Below, one piece after another: positions 1-8,664 of a stretch of DNA of 64,000 nt. The position numbers were made by a program, and so were the translations under genes. The stretch's first letter is position 1, and every line of letters starts with the position of its first letter. Source of the stretch: RPQJ01 sp963778185 (GTDB lineage: Bacteria; Pseudomonadota; Gammaproteobacteria; Steroidobacterales; Steroidobacteraceae); contig CAVZTF010000003.1 in assembly GCA_963778185.1 (NCBI GenBank), forward strand, positions 1,674,001 to 1,738,000, written 5' to 3'. The notes under the pieces were generated by a model. That model did no database searches. It had not been told where the DNA came from and saw only the letters and a program-made list of their open reading frames with translations.

Positions 1-1
1 G

Positions 2-1063
2 TTCGTCTACGGCGCCGACCATTACAGCGACGACGTAAACAGTTACGGCGTCCAGTACAACGCGGACGGGTCCGTCCACCGGGTGAGCGCGCAGGGACCG
101 GTGGCGGACGACTCGACCTACGGGCTCAGCGGCCTGTACGGGCAGGCGATCATCGACGTTTCGCCGCGCGTCACGGCGACGCTTGCGGGCCGCTACACGC
201 GCGCCTCCGTGGATGCGCGCGAGGTCGAGGACCCGGTGACACTCGCCGTGTATTCGATCGAGGACGACTGGGACAACATCTCGGCCAGCGGACGACTCGC
301 CTTCCGCCCGGCCGCCGCGGGCCCCTGGATGCTGTACGTGGGCGTGGCGCAGGCGTTCCGCGCGCCCAATCTCTCGGACCTGACGCGCCTCGACTCCGCG
401 CGCTCGAACGAGATCGAGACGCCGAGCCCCGGCGTGACACCCGAGGAATTCCTCTCGTGGGAGGCAGGCTTCAAGTTTGCCGGCGAGCGATTGAGCCTGC
501 AGGCCGCCTACTTCCAGACCGACGGCGACGACGTGATCGTGCGCACGCCCACGGGCCAGACCGTCAACGATCTCATCGAAGTCACCAAGACCAACGGCTC
601 CAGCTCGAATGTGCACGGCATCGAGGCCCAGCTGTCGTACCGCCTGCTGCCGGATCTGCTGCTGTTCGGCGACGGGTTCTGGCTCGACGGCGAAGCCGAT
701 GCCTATCCGTCCGCGGGAGGCGGCGCGGTGCGCGAGCCGCTCGACGTCATGATGCCGTCCACGGTCCGCCTCGGCGCCCGCTGGACCACGCCGCTGCCGA
801 GCCTGCGCCTCGAGGCCCTCGTCGAACACGCCGAGGAGCAGGACGAGCTGTCGACCCGCGACCAGCAGGACACCCAGCGCATTCCGCCCGGCGGTACTCC
901 CGCGTACACGGTTCTGCACCTGCGCTCGGAGTGGCAGCTCCGGTCATCCCTCACGCTGTCGCTCGCGGTCGAGAACGTCACCGACGAGGACTACCGCATC
1001 CACGGTTCGGGCCTGAACGAGCCGGGCCGCAATCTCGTGCTGTCGCTGTCCGCGGGCATGTAG
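2..1063 (+). CDS. TonB-dependent receptor, C-terminal part (5' end outside window)
   Basis: Open from the first bases of the window, so only the last ~353 residues are present. The sequence alternates short polar turns with amphipathic strands and contains the receptor-barrel signature around AQAFRAPNLSDL and a terminal strand GRNLVLSLSAGM, typical of the 22-strand outer-membrane barrel of siderophore/vitamin receptors. The final residue is Met rather than the usual aromatic residue. The plug domain and TonB box lie upstream and are not visible. The isopentenyl diphosphate isomerase gene starts 2 nt after the stop, so the receptor is probably co-transcribed with the ebo cluster; the ligand is unknown. 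Confidence 0.88.
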   Translation, partial: FVYGADHYSDDVNSYGVQYNADGSVHRVSAQGPVADDSTYGLSGLYGQAIIDVSPRVTATLAGRYTRASVDAREVEDPVTLAVYSIEDDWDNISASGRLAFRPAAAGPWMLYVGVAQAFRAPNLSDLTRLDSARSNEIETPSPGVTPEEFLSWEAGFKFAGERLSLQAAYFQTDGDDVIVRTPTGQTVNDLIEVTKTNGSSSNVHGIEAQLSYRLLPDLLLFGDGFWLDGEADAYPSAGGGAVREPLDVMMPSTVRLGARWTTPLPSLRLEALVEHAEEQDELSTRDQQDTQRIPPGGTPAYTVLHLRSEWQLRSSLTLSLAVENVTDEDYRIHGSGLNEPGRNLVLSLSAGM

Positions 1064-1065
1064 CG

Positions 1066-2136
1066 ATGAACGCCGTCGTGCGTGATCCACGCTCCAAGGG
1101 CCGCCACCTCGAGGTGTGCCTGCACGAGGCGGTGGAATATCGCAAGACGACGGGGCTCGAGCGCTACGAGTTCGTGAACGAGGCGATGCCGGAGCTGGCG
1201 CTCGGCGACGTCGACCTGTCGTGCGTCCTGGCGGGGAAGCCGTTGCGCGCCCCGCTGATGATCTCGCCGATGACCGGTGGTACGGAGCGCGGGAGGGAGA
1301 TCAATCGCAAGCTCGCGTCGGCGGCAGAGCGTCACGGGCTCGCCTTCGGGGTCGGCAGCCAGCGCCTGGCGCTGGAGCAGCCGGATCGCGAAATCTTCTA
1401 TCGCGTGCGCGACGTCGCGCCGCGCGCGCTCGTGTTCGCGAATTTCGGCGCCGCCCAGCTCGCGCGCGGCTACGACGCGAGCCACGCGCGTCGCGCAATC
1501 ACGATGATCGGCGCCGACGCCCTGTTCGTGCACTTCAACGCGCTGCAGGAAGTACTGCAGGACCGGGACGCCAGTTTCCTCGGCATCGCGCGCGCGTTCG
1601 AGCGGCTGTGCCGTGAAATGACGGCGGAGGGCATCCCGGTATTCGCGCGGGAAGTCTGTTTCGGAATGACGGCCGCCACCGTGACCCGGCTGGTCGACTG
1701 CGGAGCGTCGGGTATCGACTGCTCGGGCGCGGGCGGCACGTCCTGGGCCAGGGTCGAGGCGTACTGTGCGACCTCGCAACGCGGGCGCGAGCTGGGTGAG
1801 CGCTTCGGCGAGTGGGGCATCGCCACCAGCCAGTCCATCCTGAACGTCCGGGCCGCCTCGGCGTCGATCCCCCTGATCGCCTCGGGCGGCCTGCGCAACG
1901 GCATCGACCTCGCGAAGGCGCTGGCGCTTGGCGCCGACGTCGGCGCGATGGCGCGCCCGTTGCTGCTCAGGGCGCACGAGGGCGAGGCATCGCTCGAGCA
2001 GTTCATCGTGGGGACGCTCGAGGAACTGCGCATCTGCATGTTCGCGACTGGATCACGGACCGTCGCCGACTTGCGCGGCAAGCTCGTGCCGATGAGTCCG
2101 GAAATGAACGGCGGGCCCGGCGGGGGCGGACGATGA
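1066..2136 (+). CDS. fni: Type 2 isopentenyl-diphosphate delta-isomerase (FMN-dependent)
   Basis: 356 residues, the normal length for IDI-2, which interconverts IPP and DMAPP using reduced FMN and Mg2+. Visible family features: the N-terminal YEFVNEAMPEL region, the flavin-binding PMTGG loop (about 68-72), a VGSQR segment (about 96-100), the catalytic-loop variant HFNALQE (about 156-162; usual HLNxLQE), SGAGGTSW, and the phosphate-binding ASGGLRNGID near the C terminus. The usual QPEGD that follows the Q/E loop is replaced by LQDRD. It lies 2 nt after the receptor and overlaps the next gene by ATGA, so it belongs to the ebo transcription unit. It could supply DMAPP/IPP for the UbiA-type enzyme EboC downstream; that role is inferred. 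Confidence 0.9.
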   Translation: MNAVVRDPRSKGRHLEVCLHEAVEYRKTTGLERYEFVNEAMPELALGDVDLSCVLAGKPLRAPLMISPMTGGTERGREINRKLASAAERHGLAFGVGSQRLALEQPDREIFYRVRDVAPRALVFANFGAAQLARGYDASHARRAITMIGADALFVHFNALQEVLQDRDASFLGIARAFERLCREMTAEGIPVFAREVCFGMTAATVTRLVDCGASGIDCSGAGGTSWARVEAYCATSQRGRELGERFGEWGIATSQSILNVRAASASIPLIASGGLRNGIDLAKALALGADVGAMARPLLLRAHEGEASLEQFIVGTLEELRICMFATGSRTVADLRGKLVPMSPEMNGGPGGGGR

Positions 2137-3533
2137 GGCGGACCCTGGTCCTCGACGTCGTCGGCCTGACGCCGTCCCTGCTCGAGCACGCGCCGAACCT
2201 GAAAGCCCTGGCGGCCGGCGGCGCCCTGCGTCCGCTCACGACGGTGACGCCCGCCGTCACGACGACCGTGCAGTCGACTTACGTCACAGGCGCGCTGCCG
2301 CGCGGGCACGGCGCGGTCGCGAACGGCTGGTATTTCCGCGATCTCGCCGAGATCATGTTCTGGCGCCAGTCGAATCACCTCGTCGGCGGCGAGAAGCTCT
2401 GGGATGCCGCCCGGCGGCGCGACCCGTCCTTCAGCTGCGCCACGCTCTTCTGGTGGTACAACATGTACGGGTCGGCCGACTACTCGGTCACGCCGCGTCC
2501 GATGTATCCGGCCGACGGCCGCAAGCTGCCGGACGTCTACAGCCATCCGCCGCAGCTGCGCGACGAACTGCAGCGCGAGCTCGGGCAGTTCCCGTTGTTC
2601 CGCTTCTGGGGTCCCACGGCCGACATCGAGTCCACGCGCTGGATCGCGCGCAGCGCGGTGCGGGTATTCGAGCGGCAACGCCCGACGCTGACGCTCGTCT
2701 ACCTGCCGCACCTCGACTACAACCTGCAGCGCTTCGGTCCCGCCTACTTCGGCGTCGAACGTGACGTGGCTGCAGTGGACGAGGTCTGCGGCGAGCTCAT
2801 CGACGTGGCACGCCGCGCCGGTGCAGAGGTGGTGGTGCTGTCGGAGTACGGCATCACGGAGGTCTCCAACCCGATCCACGTTAATCGCGCATTGCGACAG
2901 TCCGGTTGGCTGCGCGTGCGCGAGGAACTCGGTCGCGAGCAGCTGGACGCGGGGGCATCCGAGGCATTCGCCGTCGCCGATCACCAGGTCGCGCACATCT
3001 ACGTGGCGCGACCCGAGCTCGTACCCGAGGTGGCGCGGGTCGTGCGCAGCCTCCCGGGCGTCGAGCGCGTGTTGGACGCGGCGGGAAAGCGAGAATTGGG
3101 GCTCGACCATCCGCGCTCGGGCGAGCTGGTCGCGATCTCGGACGCGCGTAGCTGGTTCACCTATTACCACTTCCTCGACGACGACCGCGCACCGGACTAC
3201 GCGCGCACGGTCGACATCCACCGCAAGCCGGGCTACGACCCGGTCGAGCTTTTCGTGGACCCGCGGCTGCGGCTGCCGAAAATGCGCATCGCCGCACGCC
3301 TGGCGCAGAAGACGCTTGGTATGCGTTACCTGATGGACGTGATCTCCCTCGATGCGACCCTGGTGCGGGGCTCGCACGGCCGGCCGACCGACCGGGCCGA
3401 GGACGGACCGCTGTTCATCACGTCCAGGCCGGAGTTGCTCGGCGCAGGACCGGTGGCCGCCACGGACGTGAAGTCGCTGCTGCTCGAGCACGTCTTCGGC
3501 GCCGCCGAGCCGGCCGCCAGGAGATCGGCATGA
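2133..3533 (+). CDS. eboF: EboF-like alkaline phosphatase/nucleotide pyrophosphatase superfamily protein
   Basis: 466 residues, starting inside the stop of the isomerase gene (ATGA). The fold is that of the nucleotide pyrophosphatase/phosphodiesterase branch of the alkaline-phosphatase superfamily: an N-terminal metal Asp (VLDVVG, residue 8), a Thr-rich nucleophile region followed by TGALPRGHG (about 52-60), and YLPHLDYNLQRFGP, which would hold Asp/His metal ligands. The usual second SDHG metal motif reads SEYG. It probably hydrolyses a phosphodiester or diphosphate in the ebo pathway. No signal peptide is apparent, so a cytoplasmic location is likely. Assignment as EboF rests on the family plus the five adjacent ebo genes. 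Confidence 0.82.
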   Translation: MRRTLVLDVVGLTPSLLEHAPNLKALAAGGALRPLTTVTPAVTTTVQSTYVTGALPRGHGAVANGWYFRDLAEIMFWRQSNHLVGGEKLWDAARRRDPSFSCATLFWWYNMYGSADYSVTPRPMYPADGRKLPDVYSHPPQLRDELQRELGQFPLFRFWGPTADIESTRWIARSAVRVFERQRPTLTLVYLPHLDYNLQRFGPAYFGVERDVAAVDEVCGELIDVARRAGAEVVVLSEYGITEVSNPIHVNRALRQSGWLRVREELGREQLDAGASEAFAVADHQVAHIYVARPELVPEVARVVRSLPGVERVLDAAGKRELGLDHPRSGELVAISDARSWFTYYHFLDDDRAPDYARTVDIHRKPGYDPVELFVDPRLRLPKMRIAARLAQKTLGMRYLMDVISLDATLVRGSHGRPTDRAEDGPLFITSRPELLGAGPVAATDVKSLLLEHVFGAAEPAARRSA

Positions 3534-4393
3534 CGCCCGCCGAGCTGCTGGGACAGTGGCTCGCCGAGCGGCTGCCCGCCGAAGCTGCGGCCTGGCTGTC
3601 GACGGGGATCGATCGAATGCGCGCGAGCGGCGCGGACCGCGACCTGTACATGCTGTTCAGCCAGGCGTCCAGGCAGGCCGGCAAGGAGCCGCTGGCACCG
3701 GATGCGGCTGAATTGCAGGCGGCCTCGGCCAGCCGCCCGGGATGGGATCCGCGCGACTGGACGGTGGACCAGGCGGCGCGAATATGCCTGCTGCTCGCGG
3801 ACGCTCCCAACGGGGTTGAAACGCGGCGCCGACTCGACCGTTTGTGCAGCGCGGCCGACATCCGGGAACTCGTCGCGCTCTATCGCGGGCTGCCGCTGTA
3901 CCCGGACCCGCCGCTGCACGCGCTGCGCGCGGCCGAAGGCGTCCGCTCGAACATGCGGGTGGTCTTCGAAGCCGTGGCACACCGCAATCCGTATCCCGCG
4001 GAACAGTTCGCCGAGCCGGCATGGAACCAGACGGTCCTGAAGGCGCTGTTCGTCGGCAGCCGCCTGCACCCGATCACTGGGCTGGATGCGCGCCGCAACC
4101 CCACGCTGGCGCGGATGCTCTGCGACTACGCGCACGAGCGCTGGGCCGCCTCGCGGCCGGTGAGTCCGGAGCTCTGGCGCTGCGTCGGCCCGTTCGCGGC
4201 CGGCACGGTGCTCGACGACTTCCGGCGCCTCTTCGAGCGAGGCAATGCGACCGAGCAGCAGGCAGCGGCGCTTGCGCTGCTCGACGCACCGGACGCCGCC
4301 GCCAGGCGCCTGCTCGAATCGTACCCGGCGCAGGCAGGCGATGCCCGTGCGGGGCGCCTTGACTGGGAAACACTGGCGGCCGCGGCTGCCTGA
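3530..4393 (+). CDS. eboA: EboA domain-containing protein
   Basis: 287 residues, overlapping eboF by ATGA. All-helical, soluble, no signal peptide or membrane segment. The conserved core is recognisable: NMRVVFEAVAHRNPYP (about 143-158), then AWNQTVLKALFVG, the GLDARRN segment and DYAHERWAA followed by SPELWRCVGPF. These are the hallmark blocks of EboA, a protein with no assigned biochemical activity that is always found with the other ebo genes. In cyanobacteria the cluster is needed for export of a scytonemin precursor to the periplasm (established for Nostoc); the role of EboA itself is unknown. Confidence 0.85.
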   Translation: MTPAELLGQWLAERLPAEAAAWLSTGIDRMRASGADRDLYMLFSQASRQAGKEPLAPDAAELQAASASRPGWDPRDWTVDQAARICLLLADAPNGVETRRRLDRLCSAADIRELVALYRGLPLYPDPPLHALRAAEGVRSNMRVVFEAVAHRNPYPAEQFAEPAWNQTVLKALFVGSRLHPITGLDARRNPTLARMLCDYAHERWAASRPVSPELWRCVGPFAAGTVLDDFRRLFERGNATEQQAAALALLDAPDAAARRLLESYPAQAGDARAGRLDWETLAAAAA

Positions 4394-4415
4394 CGACGAG
4401 GACACGGAGAGACCC

Positions 4416-5342
4416 ATGAGATTCATCGATCCGCACATCCACATGAGCGCCCGCACGACGGATGACTACGAGCGGATGGCCGCCGCGGGCATCGTCGCCG
4501 TCATCGAGCCGGCGTTCTGGCTGGGGCAACCGCGCACCCACGTCGGCACCTTCATCGATTACCTGTCGAGCCTCGTCGGCTGGGAGCGCTTCCGCGCGTC
4601 GCAGTTCGGCATCCACCACTACTGCACGATCGGCTTGAACAGCAAGGAAGCCAACAACGAGGCGCTCGCCGAGCAGGTCATGGAGGTGCTGCCGCTGTTC
4701 CTGGGCAAGGAAGGCGTCGTCGCCGTGGGCGAGATCGGCTACGACGACCAGACGGAGGCCGAGGACAGGTACTACCGCGCACAGCTGCAGCTCGCGAGGG
4801 ACCTCGGCATGCTCGTGCAGGTGCACACCCCGCACCGCGACAAGAAGCGCGGCACCTCGCGCAGCATGGACGTGGCGATCGAGATGGGGCTGGACCCGGG
4901 CTCCGTGGTGATCGACCACAACAACGAGGAGACCGTGAGGGAAGTGCTCGACCGCGGCTTCTGGGCCGCGTTCACGCTGTATCCCCAGACCAAGATGGGC
5001 AACGAGCGCATGGTGGAGATCGCACGTCGCTACGGCGCGCACCACATCTTCATCGACTCGAGCGCCGACTGGGGCAAGTCCGACCCGCTCGCCGTGCCGA
5101 AGACCGCGCGCCTGATGCTCGAGCGCGGCATCGCGCGCGGCGACGTCGAGGCCATCTGCTATGGCAACGCGCTCGCGGCCTTCGGCCGCAGCGGGCAGAT
5201 GAAGGAGGAGCACTGGCTCGGCCCGCAGCCGCGTGACGAGCGCCTGCTCTTCGAGGGCAATTCGGTGCTGCGCGGCCAGGAGCCGCGCGTGGATGCGCTG
5301 CCGGTCATCCCCGAGCACCAAGAGCGCATGTTGATCGAGTGA
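4416..5342 (+). CDS. eboB: EboB, TatD-family metal-dependent hydrolase
   Basis: 308 residues. ATG chosen because GGAGA lies just upstream. TIM-barrel metallohydrolase of the TatD family with the expected metal ligands: HxH near the N terminus (DPHIHM, H7 and H9), Glu in VAVGEIGYDD, His in VQVHTPH, His in VVIDHNNEE and Asp in IFIDSSADWG. TatD enzymes are often nucleases or esterases, but in the ebo cluster the substrate is unknown and a small metabolite is more likely. It is separated from eboA by 22 nt; the stop overlaps a possible GTG start for eboD. Confidence 0.87.
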   Translation: MRFIDPHIHMSARTTDDYERMAAAGIVAVIEPAFWLGQPRTHVGTFIDYLSSLVGWERFRASQFGIHHYCTIGLNSKEANNEALAEQVMEVLPLFLGKEGVVAVGEIGYDDQTEAEDRYYRAQLQLARDLGMLVQVHTPHRDKKRGTSRSMDVAIEMGLDPGSVVIDHNNEETVREVLDRGFWAAFTLYPQTKMGNERMVEIARRYGAHHIFIDSSADWGKSDPLAVPKTARLMLERGIARGDVEAICYGNALAAFGRSGQMKEEHWLGPQPRDERLLFEGNSVLRGQEPRVDALPVIPEHQERMLIE

Positions 5343-5374
5343 CGGCGCGGGCCAGGGAGAAGGGAGCGTCAATC

Positions 5375-6580
5375 ATGAAGGTGGAAGCAGCGAAGGTGGT
5401 GGGCCTGCCGTCGGCGGCGGTCTACCAGCAGGAATTCACCATACGCTACGACTACCCGGTGTATTTCACCGAGCGGTTGTTCGATCGCGACAATCCGGTC
5501 TTCGAGCATGCGTTGTCCCGGCGGGACCCGGGCAAGCGGCACCGCTTTGCCGTGTTCCTGGATGCCAACGTGGCGGCGAGCTGGCCGGCGATTGCCCACG
5601 AGATCGCCGCGTATGCGCAGTCGCGCGCCGACACGCTGGTGCTCGTCGCGCCGCCGGAGGTCGTGCCCGCAGGCGAGCAGGTCAAGAACGACTTCTCGCT
5701 CGTGTCGCGGCTGCAGCAGCGGCTCGGCGAACTCGGCATCGACCGGCACTCGTACGTCGTCGCCGTCGGTGGCGGTGCGCTGCTCGACATGGTCGGTTAC
5801 GTCGCGGCGACGACGCATCGCGGCGTGCGCCACGTCCGCGTGCCGACCACCGTGCTGGCGCAGAACGATTCCGGCGTGGGCGTGAAGAACGGCGTCAACG
5901 CCTTCGGCAAGAAGAACTTTCTCGGCTGCTTCGCCCCGCCGCACGCCGTCTTGAACGACATGGCCTTCCTGCGCACCCTGCATCCGCGCGACCGGATCTC
6001 CGGCATCGCCGAGGCGGTCAAGGTGTCCCTGATCCGTGACGGCGCGTTCTTCGAGTGGCTGGAAGCCAATGCGGCCGAGCTGCAGGAGAGCGTTCCGCAG
6101 GCGATGGCGCGCATGATCCGCCGCTGCGCGGAGCTGCACATGCGCCAGATCGCCCATGGCGGCGATCCGTTCGAGAGTGGCAGCGGGCGCCCGCTTGATT
6201 TCGGGCACTGGTCCGCGCACAAGCTCGAGGCGCTGACCGCGCACGAACTGCGCCACGGCGAGGCCGTCGCCATCGGCGTGACTCTCGATACCCGATACTC
6301 GGTGCAGGCAGGCATGCTGCCCGCCGGCGAAGACGAGCGCGTCTATGCGCTGTTCAAGCGGCTCGGATTCCACCTCTGGCATCCGGCGATGGAATCGCGC
6401 GGCGAACGGGGGCGCCTGCTGATCCTCGACGGCATCGAGGAGTTCCGCGAGCACCTCGGCGGCGACCTCACGGTGACGATGCTGCGCGGCATCGGCCGCG
6501 GCGAAGAAGTCTACAGCCTCGACCGCGACCAGATCGTGCAAGCCATGGCCTGGCTGCGCCGCAAGGAGACCGGCCTGTGA
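5375..6580 (+). CDS. eboD: EboD, 3-dehydroquinate synthase-like sugar phosphate cyclase
   Basis: 401 residues. I use the ATG preceded by AAGGGAG; a GTG at 5339 overlapping the eboB stop is a possible longer start. The dehydroquinate-synthase fold is clear: NAD-binding GGGALLDMVGYVAA, PTTVLAQNDSGVGVKNGVNAFG, GIAEAVK (Zn Glu), LDFGHWSAHKLE and LRHGEAVAIG (Zn His ligands). The signature DSGVGVKNGVN differs from DSSVGGKTGIN of true AroB, as in EboD and other non-shikimate cyclases. It probably turns a phosphorylated sugar into a cyclitol; the substrate is not known. The stop overlaps the eboE GTG (GTGA). Confidence 0.88.
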   Translation: MKVEAAKVVGLPSAAVYQQEFTIRYDYPVYFTERLFDRDNPVFEHALSRRDPGKRHRFAVFLDANVAASWPAIAHEIAAYAQSRADTLVLVAPPEVVPAGEQVKNDFSLVSRLQQRLGELGIDRHSYVVAVGGGALLDMVGYVAATTHRGVRHVRVPTTVLAQNDSGVGVKNGVNAFGKKNFLGCFAPPHAVLNDMAFLRTLHPRDRISGIAEAVKVSLIRDGAFFEWLEANAAELQESVPQAMARMIRRCAELHMRQIAHGGDPFESGSGRPLDFGHWSAHKLEALTAHELRHGEAVAIGVTLDTRYSVQAGMLPAGEDERVYALFKRLGFHLWHPAMESRGERGRLLILDGIEEFREHLGGDLTVTMLRGIGRGEEVYSLDRDQIVQAMAWLRRKETGL

Positions 6581-7770
6581 GGCTGGACGGCAGCCACCTC
6601 GGTTACTGCACGAACATCCACGCCGGCGAGACCTGGGCCGAGATCCGCCAGAACCTCGAGCGCTACCTTCCCGGGGTCAAGCGGCGGGTCTGCCCGGACG
6701 CTCCATTCGGCGTGGGCCTGCGGCTGTCGGCCGTCGCGGCCGAGTCGCTGTGCGCGCCGGCGGAGCTTGCGGACTTCGTCCGCTTCCTGCGCGAACGGAA
6801 CCTCTACGTGTTCACCATCAACGGATTCCCTTACGGTCCGTTCCACGGCACACGCGTCAAGGAGCACGTCTACCTGCCCGACTGGAGCGACGAGGCGCGT
6901 CTCGCGTACACGAACCGGCTGGCGGACCTGATGGCCGCGCTGCTGCCAGGCGAAGCGGACGCCTGCGGCAGCATCAGCACCGTGCCCGGCGCGTTCAAGC
7001 CGAATGCGCCGACGGCGGCGGAGACTGCCCGGATCGCGGACCTGCTGGTTCGCCACGCCGCGCACCTGGTCGAGGTCGAGCGGGCCACCGGCCGGCGCGT
7101 CGTGCTTGCCCTCGAGCCGGAGCCTTGCTGCCTGCTGGAAACCATCGAGGAGACCGTCGCCTTCTTCCATGAGCGACTTCACTCGCGCGCCGCCGCCGCC
7201 CGGTTGGCGCAGCTCGCGGGACTGGAAATCCGCGAGGCCCGGGATGCCCTGCACCGTCATCTCGGCGTCTGCCTCGACCTGTGCCACGCGGCGGTCGAGT
7301 TCGAGGATCCCGCCGACTGCCTGGCGGCGCTCGCCGATGCAGGCATCTGCATCGCCAAGATGCAGGTGACGGCCGGGCTGCGCATCCCGCGGGTTACGGA
7401 CCGGGCCGTGGAGGCATTGCGGGGGCTCGGCGACGACGTCTACCTGCACCAGGTCGTGGAACGCGGCGCCCTCGGCTTGCGCCGCTATGCGGACATCGAC
7501 CTGGCCTGCAGCGCAGGACACTGGCGCGCCGCGGACTGCGAATGGCGGGTGCACCTCCACGTCCCGGTGTTCCTCGAGGAACTCGACGGATTCGCTTCCA
7601 CGCAGGACTTCGTGCGCGCGGCGCTGGCGCTGCACAGGGCCCAGGCGCGGACGCCGCACCTGGAGGTCGAGACCTACACCTGGTCCGTGCTGCCGGAGCG
7701 GCTGCGCAGCATGCCGATCGAGGAAGCCATCGCGCGGGAATTGCTCTGGGTCCGGGAGCAGCTGCAGTGA
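6577..7770 (+). CDS. eboE: EboE, xylose isomerase-like TIM-barrel protein
   Basis: 397 residues, GTG start overlapping the eboD stop (GTGA). The protein begins GYCTNIHAGETW and carries the xylose-isomerase/endonuclease IV-like metal-site pattern: Glu in LALEPEP, Asp and His in CLDLCHAAVEF, and His in VHLHVPVF. NCBI-style naming for this family is metabolite traffic protein EboE. The fold suggests an epimerase or isomerase on a cyclitol or sugar, fitting a position between a sugar phosphate cyclase and a prenyltransferase. No transmembrane segments are seen, so any traffic role must be indirect. Confidence 0.86.
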   Translation: MRLDGSHLGYCTNIHAGETWAEIRQNLERYLPGVKRRVCPDAPFGVGLRLSAVAAESLCAPAELADFVRFLRERNLYVFTINGFPYGPFHGTRVKEHVYLPDWSDEARLAYTNRLADLMAALLPGEADACGSISTVPGAFKPNAPTAAETARIADLLVRHAAHLVEVERATGRRVVLALEPEPCCLLETIEETVAFFHERLHSRAAAARLAQLAGLEIREARDALHRHLGVCLDLCHAAVEFEDPADCLAALADAGICIAKMQVTAGLRIPRVTDRAVEALRGLGDDVYLHQVVERGALGLRRYADIDLACSAGHWRAADCEWRVHLHVPVFLEELDGFASTQDFVRAALALHRAQARTPHLEVETYTWSVLPERLRSMPIEEAIARELLWVREQLQ

Positions 7771-8639
7771 ACCTGCGCGCCGCCCTGCAGCTGGGCCGGG
7801 TGTCGAACTTGCCGACCGTGTGGACGAATTCGCTCGCGGGCATGGTGCTTGCGGGCGGAACGCTTGCCGATGGCAGGCTGCCGTGGCTGCTGCTGTCCAT
7901 GTCGCTGTGCTATGTCGCAGGAATGTTCCTGAACGATGCGTTCGATCGTGGCTTCGACGCCAGGCACAGGCCTGAGCGGCCGATCCCTGCGGGCGAGGTC
8001 GCCGCGGCAACCGTGTTTCGTGCGGGCTTCGGCCTGCTCGCCGCCGGCGTCGCAGTGCTGGCGTGGGCAGGTTACGGGTCCGCGGACGGAACCGGATGGC
8101 GGCCGCTCGCTGCCGGGCTGGTGCTGGCGGCGGCGATCGTCTACTACGACTGGCACCACAAGGAAAACCGCCTGGGCCCGCTCGTGATGGGAACCTGCCG
8201 AATGCTCGTCTACGTGACGGCAGGGTATGTGTTCGCGGCCGAGCCGCCGTGGCAGGTCTTCCTGATGGGGCTGCTGCTGCTCAGCTACCTGATCGGCCTC
8301 ACCTACATCGCCCGGCAGGAGCGTCTCGGGCGGGTGGCGAACCTCTGGCCGCTGCTGTTCCTCGCGCTGCCCCTGCTGTGGGGTCTTGGAGCCGCGCTCG
8401 ACGGCGCGCTCGTCACGGGCCTCGCGCTGGCGTTGCTCGCGTGGGTCCTTTACTCGGTATCCTTCCTGCGCCGGCGCCGTCCAGGCGACGTGCCGCGGGC
8501 GGTGGGCTACCTGCTCGCCGGGATCTGCCTCTGGGACGCGCTGGTGATCGCCGCCGCAGGGCAGTCGCCGGCCGCGATGCTCGCGCTCGGATTTTTCGTA
8601 CTGACGCTGCTGCTGCAGCGTTTCATTTCGCCAACCTGA
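7767..8639 (+). CDS. eboC: EboC, UbiA-type prenyltransferase
   Basis: 290 residues, GTG start overlapping the eboE stop (GTGA). Strongly hydrophobic with about 8-9 membrane helices. The first UbiA aspartate motif is present as NDAFDRGFDARHRPERPIPAG (NDxxDxxxD, Mg-diphosphate binding), with YYDWHHKENRLGP downstream. The second Asp-rich motif of typical UbiA enzymes is absent; the equivalent region reads GLTYIARQERLG. It is expected to join a polyprenyl group to a polar acceptor at the inner membrane. The isomerase gene at the head of the operon would provide its prenyl precursor. Confidence 0.86.
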   Translation: MNLRAALQLGRVSNLPTVWTNSLAGMVLAGGTLADGRLPWLLLSMSLCYVAGMFLNDAFDRGFDARHRPERPIPAGEVAAATVFRAGFGLLAAGVAVLAWAGYGSADGTGWRPLAAGLVLAAAIVYYDWHHKENRLGPLVMGTCRMLVYVTAGYVFAAEPPWQVFLMGLLLLSYLIGLTYIARQERLGRVANLWPLLFLALPLLWGLGAALDGALVTGLALALLAWVLYSVSFLRRRRPGDVPRAVGYLLAGICLWDALVIAAAGQSPAAMLALGFFVLTLLLQRFISPT

Positions 8640-8664
8640 CGCCGGGAGCAAGGGAGCCGCCGTG

